The translations under genes were made by a program, and so were the position numbers. From positions 118,051 to 182,050 of the forward strand of contig QLIY01000163.1 of NCBI GenBank assembly GCA_003260075.1: a stretch of DNA of 64,000 nucleotides, read 5' to 3'. Below the pieces are notes generated by a model. That model was given only the letters and a program-made list of their open reading frames with translations. It did not search any database and was not told the DNA's origin. Below are positions 36,401 to 51,202 of the stretch, one piece after another; position 1 is the stretch's first letter; the number at the start of each line of letters is the position of its first letter. The DNA is from Phallusia mammillata. Taxonomy: Eukaryota > Chordata > Ascidiacea > Phlebobranchia > Ascidiidae.

Positions 36401-39400
36401 TGTTGCTTCAAAACAAGACGCAGTTTATAAGGGAAAGATACATTGTTGATGTCTTTTTTCTCAGCCAGCATGCACAAAAGCCTGATTGATTGTTGCTTGG
36501 GGAAGTGGCCACACACGTCAAACGCATTGCGTCTGATGTTTTGAGATACTTCCACTTGCAGCAGTGGTTTGTAACACCGAAGCACGAACTGCTGACAGTT
36601 GCGTCTTGTTGTGTATGCCGTTGCTGATTTTAATCTCAGATGCATGCATGGAAATAGGCACAAGCTTGATGCATGTTGTGGTCGAATTCTGTGCAGGTGA
36701 TTTGAATTGATGCGGCTCTTTACGGTTTTGTACGTTGTCGAAACATGACAATGCGTGTTTGGTTGTCATGAAACTCCTTCAGAAAATATTTTTCGCAAGT
36801 TTTCGCCACAAATGAAGTTTTAATGCCAGAGTAAGAGAAGTCGATAAGCTTTATTACTTTATGTGGTGAAAACATAGGCGTAATACTAATTACATTGGGT
36901 TCAGTGGAAGTTAGTTTGTTTCGAAAAGCCATGTCAATGCAAAAACTTATTCATTTCATAACGGCTCAGCTGGACATGTAAATTGTATGTACAAAAACTA
37001 GTGACCAGTGTATCGAAAGTGAATCAAGCAGGTATGTTTTTTCCTATTTATGTTGCAATTGCCCATCTTATTTTCTATTTTTCAATCCGATAGTTTACTT
37101 AAACGAATTTTTGAACTGCCCTCTCCTCACCCAGACTCTTAACGTAAAAATAGCCTACATTACAAATATTTCATTCAATGCTATTCCTACCAACCATCTG
37201 CCATTATTTACCCTTCCATTAGCTCATTGTTTACGCTATCTATGAGCTACAGGAAGCACCATAAAAATCTGCCGCTTGCCGCCATCAATCGTCAACACAC
37301 CGTTTTTTATTCGATGTCAAAGCCCGTTAAGTTTCATTTTCGACCAGGTTTATATGCTGAATTTCACCGGTATGTCCACAAGATGTGTAATTACAGTTAT
37401 AAGATTAAGGTTATGAAAAATACAAGGAGCAACATTTTAGAAAGGATTTAAAGCCTGTTCTTATGCAAGTATTTCACGCTTGCTTTGTGCACTAAGTTGT
37501 GTTTATTTAAAGACGGTTTGATGTTCGAAGGTAAAATAGGTTGGTAAAATCAGTTTGAAGCTTTTGCACAAATGAGTAACATTCTGACATGACCTTTTGA
37601 TATACTATATGATTCCTTAGATGTGTAAACCTTTGAGGAAGTAACGCTAGCTATCAAGATATTTTCTGCATACCTTTTTTATGATGAAGCAGCATGGCTT
37701 AAAAGGGAAGAAAAAAGTATCACTTCCGCTCCTAGTTTTTAAAGTGATCAACTCATAGAGGATAGCAAAGTTATTATAAAGGCAGAATTGGGAAAGCATA
37801 CAACCAAACAAAATGTGTGTGTGGACGTTGCCTAGTTAGAAAACGCAAGCAATTTTGGTGGGATATTTTATGCAAATTATGCTCCATAAACGATGTCCAT
37901 TGATGTTTTATGGTTTACAAATATTGATGCCTGGGTATGTAAACTGTAGCCCGTTAGTGTGCGAATGTATAGTGTAGTGTATAGCGTATTGCAGAATCAC
38001 AGGCACCACTGGGTAAAATACTTTGCAATTTGATAGGCGTGTTTTTCAATATGTGTTTTTAATATTGTGTGTAGCAAATCTCTGTAAAGCTTGTTGTCAA
38101 TTTTCAAGTGTCAAATGCCGTAGGCGAAGCACAGTGCTGAACGTAAAACGGAGTTTACCTTGTCTCATAATAGGTACGTGGTGACTGTGAGTAATTTGTG
38201 GTTTTGTGTCATAGCTGTTTCATCTTTCTGTGACTTTTAAAGTGAGAAACAAAGCCATAAACAGAGGCACAGCAAGTTTAACATCAGTGGTTCACATCGT
38301 ATGTGTCTATAGTTGAATGCGGGAATTTACTCGGTATATTTTCCCTATTTGGGGGAAATTCATGTAAAACAGCCCCTCAAATAGTTCAACAAGTCAAACC
38401 AATTTGGGTTTGCACAGGGCACGTTTACGAAAATCACCTAAATTAGAATTAATTTAACATCATTGAAACGTGATTTGGTACTTTCTCAATAGACGTGCCT
38501 TCCAATTACTCTACACAAGGTGCCAAATTTGCACTGTAATTTCACCAACGATTGTGCAAATGTGTATTGTTTTCGTCTTACGTTGTGTAACACGATAAGT
38601 GTTGACGTTTTCACTCAGGTTGTTGCGGTTTTTCGTGCGCACAATTTCAATGATTGGCAACGAAAATAACATACCAACTGGATGACTTATGCTTACCAAT
38701 GTAAGTTGTGACTCTGTGTTCCAAAACCAAGATGGCAGATTATTTTGAAGATACTACAGTAGAAGTATTGTTAGTTGCCGCATCCATACACTTAAACTGG
38801 ATTTAGTCACTTATTGAACCAAGCAATCCGCCACAGTATCAATTTGAAGATTAGGTATTTACATATCAGCAGCTGCTATCTTAGGAGGTTTGATGTATTA
38901 ATACAGTTTCAGCTGTTAGACATTTCAGTTACATAACTTTTTCCGACTATCTTAAGCATCTTTAACTACTGTGAATACAGTTGCTTAATTGCCAATAACG
39001 CCAAAACGCCAATCAAATGGTTTTTGCCGCCAGGAAGCCTAAATGTTAACATTTAAATCGTGGCTGTGATGGGACACCGTTTTTTGACATGTCAAAATGG
39101 GTTTTTAGAACAGTGTCAAGCGGCATTGGGATCTTAGAAGTTGTTGTGAGTATCTTTATTTTTAGTTGCTACATTTTAGAGGATTAGGTTCAGGTTTTTA
39201 TTTCAACACAAGCTTTACGCAAGGCGATCTTGTTGTCAAAAGTATAGCGGTCTTGGTTTGGATGATGAGACAATAGTTTTACACAATAATCTAAGTCAGC
39301 TAAATCAACTTCCTTTCCATAATGTTGGAGGCATCTGTGGTAATACGATAGTTTCACCCAGCGAAATAAACTCAACTCATTGTTGTTGTAAAAGATGATT

Positions 39401-40637
39401 ACAGTTCGAACAGCTATACGGACATGCACTTTTGAATCTTTTTTCATCCATGCAATTCAATACCAAAACCACTTGTAAACTTTGTGCTTTTCGTGCGACG
39501 CTTTCTGCGTCATCTGTTGTCGGAAAACGCAAATTTTCTATTCTCGGAACGTACGACCGACCTTCACTCAGTAATGCGAACAGCGGAAAGAGTTTTTTGT
39601 TCGAACCAGTTTCTGTTCTGTTTTTTTTTTCTTAGCCATTATGCTAGAGTGCAAAACCAGGTAGGTCATGTACCGCCTAAGCTTGTTATATGCAAAAATT
39701 TGTTTAAACGTATCGAAGCGAAGTGTTCGCAAGAAGAACAAAGTGTGAAACATGAATGTATGTATTTTGGGAAGAATAAATGCCAGGCATTTTTGTGGGC
39801 AAATTTTCTAGATACCTGTCTAGTTGCTACGTAGGTTTCACCTTTATTAGCAAACTACGGACAAACAATGTCGAAACCGGCATCGGTCAGTTGTTAGACG
39901 CAGCGCATTGTTTGATTATCAGCCCGTGGCCACGAGTTACGACAAACTGCCAACCGGGTCATCATTCATTGTCAAACCCAACCGCGTTCTACGCACGCGC
40001 AATCGCGCATACGGGCGGCACACACACCCTCGCGCACAGGCGACTTGATCGAATGTCAACAAATTTCCGTTGAAAATTTGAGTCAGAGTTTGCCTTGGCT
40101 GATACAAGTTTTCGTAACCGCGCATTTTAAGGCGAAGCACACAGGCAGTCGATATTTAGGCAGCTTTATAGCATCTAACGGGAGTGCTATGGATTGTGTT
40201 GTCTTCTTGGAGTTTCTGCGTAGCCTTATGTCATGTTGAGCAGTATTATGTATCAATGGTTTGTCTAGCTTTGCAATACAAGGTTATTTTACCAAAAATA
40301 TACAAGAAGGCATTATGCAGTTGGTGCAGGAAGTCATCAAGTTTAGCGTTTTATTTGGCATTGTATTGACTTTACCGTAACCATATGTAAAGTTGCTTTT
40401 TAAGCCTATAAAAAGTAAAAAAAGTGCAGAGTGCAGACCAATCAATGTTACCTTAACCATGAGCTGCTTTATTGAGTCTGGGTATTTTGCGTTATGATTT
40501 GGTTTAGTTTAGATTGCTGTTTACATTGTTATTGCAATTCAACTTTATATTCTTTTGTGTGACATTCGATTTTCGAAAATAACGATTTTATGTCCGCCTT
40601 CATGTAAACGCTGTTTTGGTATGCCGATTTAGAGACA
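33466..40637. other. CNOT3 3' UTR and gene-poor DNA
   Basis: The CNOT3 3' UTR probably extends from 33466 to the AATAAA near 34155. Beyond it only short, compositionally random ORFs; a GT microsatellite at about 36015-36030. No gene recognised. Confidence 0.55.
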
Positions 40638-40645
40638 GCTTAGAT

Positions 40646-41667
40646 AAGTGGTTCTTAACCTTTTTATAAGGCCGAACCCCTACGATATTCTTCAGCCTTT
40701 GGTCGAACCCCAAAGTTCCATCATAGGTTTTAACCCATTGTGTTTTGTGGGTCGTAATTAGTTTTTGTTCAAACGTAGTAGCAACAGTTACTGTTAGTCT
40801 GACATAATAATAAAAGCAACTTGTTTCAGGATTGCTTTAATTCCGGCATTTTTAGTTTTTACTAACCAAAAAGAAGCATTGTATTTTTAACATCTGTACA
40901 CAGACATGAAAAAGATGAAGTATATGATACGTTTTTGCTGACAACAAAATTTAGTTGTTTTTCTGCTTACGAACAACGCGAACAATGCTTCTTGTTACGT
41001 CAAAAAAGAAAATAAAACCTTAGTGCAGGGGTGCACAACCTTTTTGCTTGGACGGCCGCCTCGCAGATTTTTATTTCACCAATGGCCGCCATTTATCTGC
41101 TTTTTTGTTTTAAAATACTTGGTTTATATCATATATATACCATGTATTGGCGTCCAAAAAGTCCAGATTAGTTTCTAGCTCGGTGCACAGACTGAGCTGC
41201 ACAGCGTGGAGATCAGTGTGAAATGTTTATGACGTCATAATCTATATTGTGATGCTTGTGGTACCTGTTTTGTTCGCATTGTTTGCACACAATAGGTGTA
41301 CTAAAAGTCTGACACATATGGTTATTAGGTTGGTAATGTGCTTTTTATTGCCACAAAAAACTGTTTAGAGCAGTTTAAAAATCAAAATATTTAGCAAACG
41401 AGTTTTATTTACGTCACGGCAGCCTGAACATATATTTTGATAAACATGTTCACGACCGCACAAACTCGACTCTGTGGCCGGGGCTGTGCACCTCTGCCTT
41501 AGTGTAAGCTTCCTGCGTTTTGATATTTGGCAAATAAAAATGTCATTTTTTGGCGACTATAGACCCTAAAGTTTGACGAAAATGTGTATTTGTATTGTAC
41601 TTCAAAAAGACCTTCGTCGAACCCCCGATTCGGCTCTCTTCGATCGAACCCCGGTTAAGAACCACTG
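40646..41667. mobile_element. hAT-type element with 8-bp TSD GCTTAGAT
   Basis: Termini AAGTGGTTCTTAACC and GGTTAAGAACCACTG; GCTTAGAT at 40638-40645 and 41668-41675. Interior mentions CGAACCCC near both ends. Carries a nested element at 41036-41496. No transposase ORF. Confidence 0.85.
41036..41496. mobile_element. Nested hAT-type element with TSD CCTTAGTG
   Basis: Termini CAGGGGTGCACAACC and GGGCTGTGCACCTCTG; exact CCTTAGTG at 41028-41035 and 41497-41504. Inserted inside 40646-41667. Confidence 0.85.
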
Positions 41668-41675
41668 GCTTAGAT

Positions 41676-43782
41676 GATTTTTGTTACAATTTAAGGCCTT
41701 TCTCCAGTGGTCGTATAAGCCGGTCGACTTCCCATCGTTAAAGGGGTCTTCCGTGAGCCCATTTTAACTGTCAATAACTTTTTATAGTTTTTGTGTGTAA
41801 ATAACCATAAAAGTAGGCCTATAATGAGAAAGTTAAGCAGTGAAAGTGGTTATGTAGGACTGAAAACAAGATTCAGGTTTTCAAAGCCAGTTTTGTTGGT
41901 CAAAACCATAAAAGAAAAGAATGTGAATAGACTTGAAACAAATAGTGTTGTTGCAAGGCAATGATTTTATTCATTAAAGTTTAAAATCGTTTCAACAGTT
42001 CCAACAAGCAGTCCCCTTCTGTGGAGAAATTTGCTATTTATGTGTCCTTTTGGTAGAGAAACTAGCTATCGTTTTCGACAAATTAGGTTAGAAATTAAGT
42101 CTGAGGCAAGGATTTGCTTGGCACAATTCGTAAGCCATCTGAGTTCGGTGAAAATCTTCTCTGGTCAGTTCCAGTATTAAGTGATTAGTTGTCGCTTGGG
42201 TTGGATCGGAAGGGCTGGACATTGAAATTTAATTCCAGAAAAGCGCTAATGGCCAAATAAGACCGTGTACATGGTGTAAAACGCTTTGTGACCGTTGGTA
42301 GTCGACCATTGTGACTGATTTTCAAAGATAGCCTAACATTGGCAATTAACTGCGAGGGAAACATGGAAAATAATGCCAAGAAGCGATATTTGCTTAAACA
42401 TAGAGGAAACGATAGTTTTTTAAAGTAAATTTGCAACAGATTGCTTTCTGTATTATTTTTGAAACCGTGCCTGTCAACAAAATGCAAAAATATCGCATTT
42501 GCATTTTGGCAGCTTGTCATGCGATACACGCGATTGAGATATTGTAAATAGCTTTTCACGGATACCATAAATATTTATGTTGGTGTATGTAACCGTTGTA
42601 AGGGCTTAATTGAGGAGAAAATTTAATAAAAATGTTGTGTTTTGCTTGTGCATACCTAGGCTAAAGCAGATATTGACATAAATGTTTTATCCCTCAAACG
42701 CTTACGGCTAGATTTTCAGCCAAGTTTGAATAAACGGTAAAGCTTAATTAAAATAGTTTGTTTACGTCCTATAGGATTGTGGCTATTGTGCACAAACAGG
42801 TCCGTGACAAACGGGTAAAACCACCAGCGCTATATGTGATAGACAGTTGATATTTAACATTCTAACAGTCTAATTAAGTATCATGTACATTGGACTCCAA
42901 ACATGATTTACCACTTGTAGCAATGGCCTTTAAAAGTATGACGTCACGTGGTAAAAACCGCTCTAAGCCGAAGCTTTTTTTATCGTGATGTGTATAATAT
43001 TGTTCAAGCAATTTTAGCCGCTTTGCCGGAAGTGTAGTTACGTTGTGGCCCACCATGATGATAAGATTCTTCGTGTGCTGTGATAGAGTGACGTCTTGTT
43101 GATGAGAAGCCCGCTTCAATCAAATGGTTTTTTTAAGTAGCTTACGGACGATATACGTCGCTTGCAGAGATGTGCAATGATGCTAATCTTTTTATAAGTG
43201 AAATTTCATAACAGGTTCATGTTTATGATTTTCTTTACATTTGCCAAAGCAGTTAACCAGTCTTCATTGTACCACAGTCAGCCAATTTCAGGAAAAAAAA
43301 CTGTTTTAGAGGTACAGTGTATCAGTTTTGTGAATACCAATCCCATCCGTCTGCTTTCTATTGTAACTAGAGAATTTACATGTACGTCAGTAAAGAATTG
43401 ACTTTTTGCCGGAACAATGCATTAGATCTTTGCCATGGAAGTTCCCAGTCTGTTTGCATATGGCTTCAGAAACATATGGCGTCAACATTAGTTTCTGATT
43501 TACCAAAGGAATAAGGTAAATTGTGTGCGAGTCTGACGTCTTTTGCGTATTTTAGGCCTGTGTCGAAATAGGACTTGACCACATGTTAAAAATAACTCAC
43601 GAGGAATAGATATATTCGACAATATGTGTTATATCTGTTACAGTGGGAGGACAAAAACATTGCGCCAGTTGTTGGACAAACAGACTAACTGTGAAAATAG
43701 AGATAAAACACGTATTTCCTTTCGTTGCACGGTTTACGCGGTTGAGGCATTTGGTTAGAGATATTCAGGTTATCACTTTATT
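41676..43782. other. Non-coding stretch
   Basis: No recognisable gene. The longest ORF (42185-42568, minus) shows no family similarity and no coding-like composition. Confidence 0.55.
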
Positions 43783-43790
43783 ATCTATAG

Positions 43791-44234
43791 CAGGGGTCCG
43801 CAAATAGTGGGTCGCGAGACCTTCCAGTCTGGGTCGCGAAATATTTTAAATTTCCCATGAAAATAAGCATCGCATCTACAGTATTAATGAATTTCGGCTT
43901 TTTTCAACCATTTAATCATCATTGCATTGTTACGTATGACTACGTAACTGTGACATACAGTCTATGTAACAATGCAAAAAGTTAAGCGCACCTATACAAG
44001 CATGCGTTTTCTGATTAGCTGTGTTCTCAACACAGAGCCCACAGTTCTCATTTGTTAGAATAAATACGTTCGTTTACCTACTGTTTTATGTGAAAATAGC
44101 AACTGACAATAGCATAATAGCAGTCTTAATATTGATATTTAGTTGATTAGTATTTTCCTCAGACTTAATGCTTGGGTCGCGAAAATTTAGAGCAATATTT
44201 TAGGGTCGCGCCAAAAAGTATTTGCGGACCCCTG
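43791..44234. mobile_element. hAT-type MITE with TSD ATCTATAG
   Basis: Termini CAGGGGTCCGCAAATA and TATTTGCGGACCCCTG; GGGTCGCG sub-terminal motif at both ends; exact ATCTATAG at 43783-43790 and 44235-44242. 444 bp, no transposase. Confidence 0.92.
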
Positions 44235-44704
44235 ATCTATAGTACAGTAACCATGAGACAAAATGTTTCGTGCGTTAGTATGGCGCTTTTCATTAATACT
44301 TTCGAAACGTTGCTGGAGTTTTTGGCATTGGTCTTGCTTGTGCAATCACGAATTTTTAAGTTGCACCAGGTTTGGTCATCGCTATTTTCGGAAATCTATG
44401 GTGATTGCACAATGTTGTTACAATTACTCTGTCTATTTTAAATTACGGCGTTTGTTGAAAAGGTCTGACCAAATATAATGCAGGGACAAATCTCGTGATT
44501 TCATGACCAAGCATGTGCATTTTCTCAAAGCAAACAATTCTACTTTACAATAATTGCTTTCGCCCAAACTCCTATATTAATCACGCGACCGATACAACAA
44601 TTAACCACGTGACTAACCTTATAATTGGCCAACGTTTTTTTGGCGTACATTGGCGCCAACGTTTTCTTGAGAATACATCGCAAGATAACGCGTAGACTTT
44701 AGAT

Positions 44705-45181
44705 CAGGGGCGTGCAACATACGGCCCGCGGGCCAGTGTCCGGCCCGCGACACCTATTTTCGTGGCCCGCGCAGACTTCAAAGTACTCTATAATTATGAA
44801 TACTTTTTACTGCTAGAGCATGGAATGTTGCTATTTGTACACCATCACTGGTATTTTTGACTTTATAAAACGTCACACCGTGATGAGGTTTTATCCACTG
44901 TGACGACATATTCCCATTGATGCATCATAGTGTGCATTATGACAGAACTGCCTTTCTAGCAATGATTTATTAACATGATTTATAGGTGCAGTAAATATAT
45001 TGACATTTATTCTACGAAAAGGTTAGCAGATATCTCCCATTGATCAAACAGTAACTTGATTGTGTGCGCTCTGCTATTAAATAAGCTGTTTAAAAAGATA
45101 TGTGTTGCTTTATTGTCTGGCCCCCAGCATCATTAAAACTGTAAGTTGTGGCCCACTGCGATAAACAGTTGCACGCCCCTG
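44705..45181. mobile_element. hAT-type MITE with TSD CTTTAGAT
   Basis: Termini CAGGGGCGTGCAAC and GTTGCACGCCCCTG; sub-terminal GGCCCGCG; exact CTTTAGAT at 44697-44704 and 45182-45189. 477 bp. Confidence 0.92.
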
Positions 45182-45189
45182 CTTTAGAT

Positions 45190-48100
45190 GGATTGTTGCA
45201 ACTTACGAACGATGGCGCATGATTTCCTGTACGTAGGTCATGTTGGTGATGTTATAAGTCAACGTCACGACTGCTGGGTGGTCTATTTCTTAGACTACAG
45301 TCTTTGACGAGCGATAGTAAGTCTGAGGCTTCGAGCATAATTACTGTATTGCGCTGATGAAATAAGATTAGGTGGAAGTACCTTTGGTGGCTGACGTTGA
45401 TTACTTTCACTGAAAAGGTTTAGCTTATTTCTTTGTGTTGCTAAATTTCGGTTGTAAAATGTTGTGTTGTATTACAAAGTTTTGTAGCAGTATATATGAG
45501 AGGTCAAGTTCTGGCTTTAGAATTGGAAAGGTTTTAAAACTTTGTACATAGGTTAAAAGGTTGCCGCGGCAACCAATACAGCCTTTGGAAAATTGATTTG
45601 TTTGACATGCAGTGACAATTTTAGTGCTTTCATTTGAGATTCGTTAAAATATCAAAAGGCTTCCTATAGGCTCTTTGTTACGTTGGCTATATCAAAGCAT
45701 TGGAATACGTAACGATTTATCAAAACTGCGGAAGGATACAACCTGGCACTGTTTATGTTCATAGACCGCACGTTTTTTTATTTCTAGCGTTGTGTTTACA
45801 ATTGTACCTCACCTGGTAAGAGGACTATAGGCGCCCCCACAGCGAAACGGATGTTGGTATGTGACGTCACATCCAACGTGTTGCGTAATTTTGGTGACGT
45901 CATTCACGTATAGAGGGTGGCGAGGCCAATCGTATCCGACCTTTTGTTACTTGTTTTTCGCAGACGCAGGAGAGGCTACAATGCTAAAAATCGTTAGGAC
46001 CATATGGGACATTGAAAAAAAAAGGTTTAAGGTTTTTTTTTCTTGATGACATTAGTTTAAAGGGCAGGGTAAGGACAATTGATATTTGCAGACAATTTCA
46101 GTACAGGTCATCCGCCTAGTGCTCTTTTATGATGTTTTAAAGCTGTGATGAAGTTCTAGTTAGTCTGTTGCCAATTTCGCATGCAATAGTAAAGTTTTGT
46201 CTTAAAATTTCTTACTATACATGTTTCTTAGTACACGTGTTTATGTACTTCGTTAATTGGTAAAGATTTAGGTTAACGGGTTTTGGCATTTTGGCGTTTG
46301 CAAAATCACAAACGTGGTAGTTGCATCCGTTTGACTGGCAAAACAGCTTCGGCAAAGGACCAAAATAGGCAGTTATGGCAGATATCGTGTCTGTGCGTTT
46401 CGGCAGAGCTGCGTTTAATTGCCATCTCATTTCGCTAAAAAGTTTTTCTCGCACAATTCAACGATGCGTCATTGGAGCGTCGTTAAGCGTCTTTTTCAGT
46501 TACGTATTATGCTGGAACGCATACACTGCTTTGCAGGTATAAGGCCGGTTTTCTATACCACATTGTCTATTAAAATTTCGATTTTTTTTTGTATTTTGCT
46601 AAAGCATTTGCGCAACCTGTGAAAAATGAAAAGTCGATGTACAAAAATAATCGCATCGAAGCTCTTAAGTTTTTAGAGAATATATATGTAATGCAGACAC
46701 ATGACGTTTTTACCACACTGGTTTATACACGCTGCAATTGATCAAGTGATTGTGGCAGATGCTGCAAATACATGTGTCAATAAAGACTCTGCCGTATTGT
46801 GAAAAGTCTTGTTTGGGTGTGTGTCCTCTTCCGAAGTTTTAGTTGTTCATTTACAAGCACAGTAAGACTTTCTCTTACGTTTTTACTGGTAGGCAAGTAT
46901 ATTTACTGCGCTGTAACTACAATACAGCAGGATATGGTCGATGAAGGGAAACCAGGAGTGACATATAGGGGTGGCTGATTTGCGCCTGACGTTTGTTTAC
47001 TTTGTACCGTTGACTGGTTCGTTTCATTATAGGCATCCGCAAATAACTGCTCACCGCGAGTTACGTATAGTTTGACGGCTAAAACCGGAGGAAGGACGTG
47101 GTTGCCCTGATTCGACGTCGGTTTGGACGCGTTGATTAGAAATACAGAAATGTAGCACACTATAAAAAGGTCACCCCATATAATGTACGGTTACCCTAAT
47201 ACTGAAGTACATGTATCAATATCTATTGTTATAGATGTAATCAGTGGTAGGATTCATTTCTTTGTCAGTCGGTTCTATCACAAAAGTCATATTTTTCAAC
47301 CAGTTATGTTACAAAAAGTCCATTGGCAGTAACCAGTAACGCTAACCTGTTCGCTCATCTCATAAAATTCGTGAAACGGTGCTATAGAACCGGTGCGAAC
47401 CGACTGAATCCCACCACTGAAAGTAAATAACAACGCTTAATATTCTAAAAGATAGCCAATTTTATGACAGCGTTTCCCAAATTCGAGTATGTGGACTCCA
47501 GTAGCTACAAAAGCCTGCAACGACCTTAAGACGAATTAAAATACTGTATACTGTACAAAATTCTTATATTTTAATAAGTCCGCCAATGGTTCTGGACGAC
47601 CTGAAAACGTTACGAAACGCTTTCCTGTGGCGTACACGGGATGCTAATGCCTTTGGGGAGTTTGAACTAAGGTTTATGTCAATGCTGATTTTAATCACAG
47701 AGGGCATCAATTTAATTTAATGACATGTAATTGTTTGATGCACAAGCCCTCTGATCGGTGCACGCTTCGATTTCCTGAAATGCTTTATCGATTTTGAGAA
47801 AATTGGCACTACAGATCAAACAGTTACCCACTTAAAATTTAAACTATAACACAATGCTGAAAACGGTTAGGTTTTGTTTGTAAATCTTGACATTATGATG
47901 TATATATTGCTTGCTTTTTCTGTTTTACGAGCTATCCCACTACCTTAAACAGTCCATAGCTTGAAACAATGTGCATACTGCGTGGAGTCTAGACGTTTGT
48001 GAAAATTAGAGCGTTTGTTGTCACCACAGCACCAACAGTATTTTCCTGTTTGTATCGCAAAACGCATAACTAATTTGTGTGTAGAAACAATCAAATGCGA

Positions 48101-51100
48101 AAAAAGTACTCTAGTCTACATTCCCTTTTCAAACTATGCCAAAGTGTATGTGAACTTATAATTTAATGGCAACCATCCTTCATAAAAGTACAGACCCTAT
48201 TCCTGTTGATTTGGAATTCTTATTCACTTGAGAATTTGTATAATGGAACGAATGACGGTCAAGTTACTTTCTTTTCACCAAACGTCATGCTGGCAATTGG
48301 TCATCGCAACCATTCATCGGATAAATTATGTAACTACTGTCGTGGTGAGTCAAGAAAGAACTTGTTGAACTGTATAGATGGCGTGACTTGGAAAAATCTA
48401 GATATTAGGCTTCGTGAAATAGGTATATCGCTCAGTCCTTATTAGAAACATTGCAAGGCTATTTGTTTAAAAGATAACTTTTAGTCCAGCTTTATAACGC
48501 TACGTGTAATGTTAGAGGTAAACTTCTTGAATTTATGGTTTTGTGCTTACTGATGCAGCTTGTTTTCGTTGAACTAAAAACTGATGGTTTTAAGGATCTT
48601 TGTAAAAATGTTACGCAATCTATAATACAAACATTGTAAGACATTGCTCAACATACATAAGACTTAGGTTGGCTTAGTGCGCAAACAAAATGATTTCTCA
48701 TAACTTCGATTGGAATGTTCAATCACATACCACTGTGGCACGACATCTTCCAAAAGTTGATTTGTTTCCAAACTCCATGTGTTAAATATTAACTACATAC
48801 CGTCTGTCTATTTCTCACAGCTTGTCTATCTTCTAGTTTAAATGAAAGAAATTCGAATAGGGCAATTTGACATTCAATATTATTCACTTCAAACACAGAC
48901 TGAACGCAATTGTGGTACTGGCACTGAATATTGGTAGGTGGGCACTTTTTTGCAATTTGGTCATTATTCTGAATTAATCCTTTGGGATGACTTTTAAGAG
49001 TCTTGTTAGCGCGGTGTCAAACATAACGGGTGTCGTTTTTAACCACAGAAATATATGGAAGTACGATAGGTTCTTATGTTTTATGGTTTGTCATGTTATT
49101 GTTAAGATATCTTGTCTTACCTCTGATTTTACTTTTTATGGATTATGTTGGGACATATATCTTCTTTCGACTATAACGCAGAATTGTTTACACGAATTTT
49201 AACCCTGTTCATTTTGGTTCCCCTTCAGGCGCCTAACGTGGCATTTTTAATTTTTTTGCCTCATTTAGAAACAAATCGTTGTTTTTGAATCACGATGACG
49301 TCAACGTGCAGTTAAATATTTATGCTATACATTTCGTTCGGGTTTTTTTTTAGGCACTATTGATCTGTAAGCTTCCAAGGTTCTTTAGTTTATTTAGATC
49401 AATGTCATTATACGCATAGGCATAGCCATATGTTGTCAATGCCAGAAGTGCTGATAGGATAAGGACTGAGACCTTTACTAATTCCTGAATAGCATATGTT
49501 GGCTTAGTTGTCGTCGAGACAAAACATTTGCCGTCCAAGGGTTTTGTTAGTGTAAATTACAATAGTGCCTTATTAATTCACGAGAAACGTTAGCAATAAC
49601 GTACATCGGTCTGGTAGCGAATGAACGGAGTTGACCTTCAAAGTATTTGAAATTCCGCCCCTAATTTTGTGTGCTGGTCTCCCAAGCGGATTTACTGGAA
49701 ATACTTTCAAGCTTAGTTGTAGTATTAGATATCACCTAAGAACTATTAATCACTTGTAAGATTTTATCTGGTAGGTCAAGTAAATGTATAAATCCACATT
49801 TATTAAGTTATACGTTCTAACCACCAATTTTATTACACTCTAAACTACTATAAACTAGAGTCATAGAATGTTACATGTGAAACCATGAATGCAATAGAGA
49901 ACCGATGGAATTAAATTAAAGAACCAGTGACTGTAAAACGACGACATAGATTATGTCATCGGGGCACCAACCTTATAACGATCAAATTATGGAAGGTGTG
50001 ACCTAGTTTTAGAGATACTTTTATAAACCGTTCTTTTTTTCGCGGTGCATTGACTTGACGCCATTGGCTTGTTTCACATGACGCACTTTGATCCTTCTGC
50101 TATAGAGGAAGTAAACAGATGTTGTTTGACATATACTGGCGACACAGTCATATTCGTCGATGTATGTTATCCCATTAGTGCTCACAAAACAATTAAAAAT
50201 GTATACGAATCTGCCAGTGCATTCGAGGTTTTGTCTACGGTGCAAAGGAATAGGAGGTCACCTGTTCTCAATTATTCATGAGACGTTTTACATAGGCCCA
50301 ATGGGTTTAACGAAGGCTGGGTGCTTTTTTAACGCAGGTGGTGCAGCTTGCCTTTCAGTGCATTGGATGCTCCACGCCTAGTCGGGGTTAAATCTGAGCC
50401 TATCGTGGTAAGGTTTAACCAATATATGTATTCTGTACGTCGTATCTATACGTATCTGTACGTATAGCCCCTTGCTTCAATGCCAACTTTAACGTTCTAT
50501 GGCTGCGTGTTGTTGTTGTATTAAGTGCCATCACACTGCGAACGATTTGCTTAAACGTAAAAATGGTCAGAATCTTTGCACTACACCTATTGCTCTTACA
50601 TTTAAGGTGTCAGAAACAAGTGTGTCAGAGTTGTACGCGCATGTAAAAAGCCATGCAGATTAAAACAGAAAGTTTCTATGTTGTTAGGAGCTCGGTACTT
50701 GAGTAGGCAGTCCTGATAGAACAAACATTTCTCGAGGAAAATGGATGCCTACCACATTTCCTATCCGCCTCCAAAGGAAAGGACTATACACCGGTGTTGA
50801 AACATTAATGGTTGGCGCGAAACTGATTGCCTTGCTTGCATGCAGTTTTGTTTTATCCTTCAGGCAATCAGTCAGTATTTCGTCAAGGTGGTTGGTTTTA
50901 ACGCGCTTCATTGAGTTGAACTAGGCTGAATGTATTCGTCATGTTTCACTAATGCGAACGTATTCTGTACAGTTGTATATGTACAGTAAAATTGTATAAA
51001 TAATTACCCACCTGAGAGAAAAATAAGTTTTTGGGGCTCAGTTTAGTTGGAGTTAAGATAGCCCCCGAAAATCGTTATCTTGATTTGTTCCTAAATTATA

Positions 51101-51202
51101 TATAGTATGCCAGTTTTGTGGTTTACCAATAACGTAGCTGCTTTTGGTTGTAACATGTTTGCCATAAAATGTACATAATATTAACCGGTTTTATGTGTTT
51201 TC
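45190..51202. other. Gene-poor DNA upstream of the G alpha gene
   Basis: Contains one hAT MITE (47242-47419) and several TGACGTCA palindromes (near 45862, 45893, 49296). No recognised exon; may hold 5' UTR exons or regulatory DNA of the G alpha gene. Confidence 0.5.
47242..47419. mobile_element. hAT-type MITE, GGATTC family
   Basis: Termini CAGTGGTAGGATTC and GAATCCCACCACTG; interior CGGTTCTATCACAAAAG and GCGAACCG motifs as in 8690-8985. No clear target duplication, so it may be older. Confidence 0.75.

Noticed and set aside
39190-39447. 85-aa minus-strand ORF (KKDSKVHVRIAVRTVI...)
   Set aside because: Reads somewhat protein-like but matches nothing I recognise and has no clear splice partners; kept out of the annotation.
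42185-42568. 127-aa minus-strand ORF
   Set aside because: No recognisable family, no splice or codon signal; chance length for this AT content.
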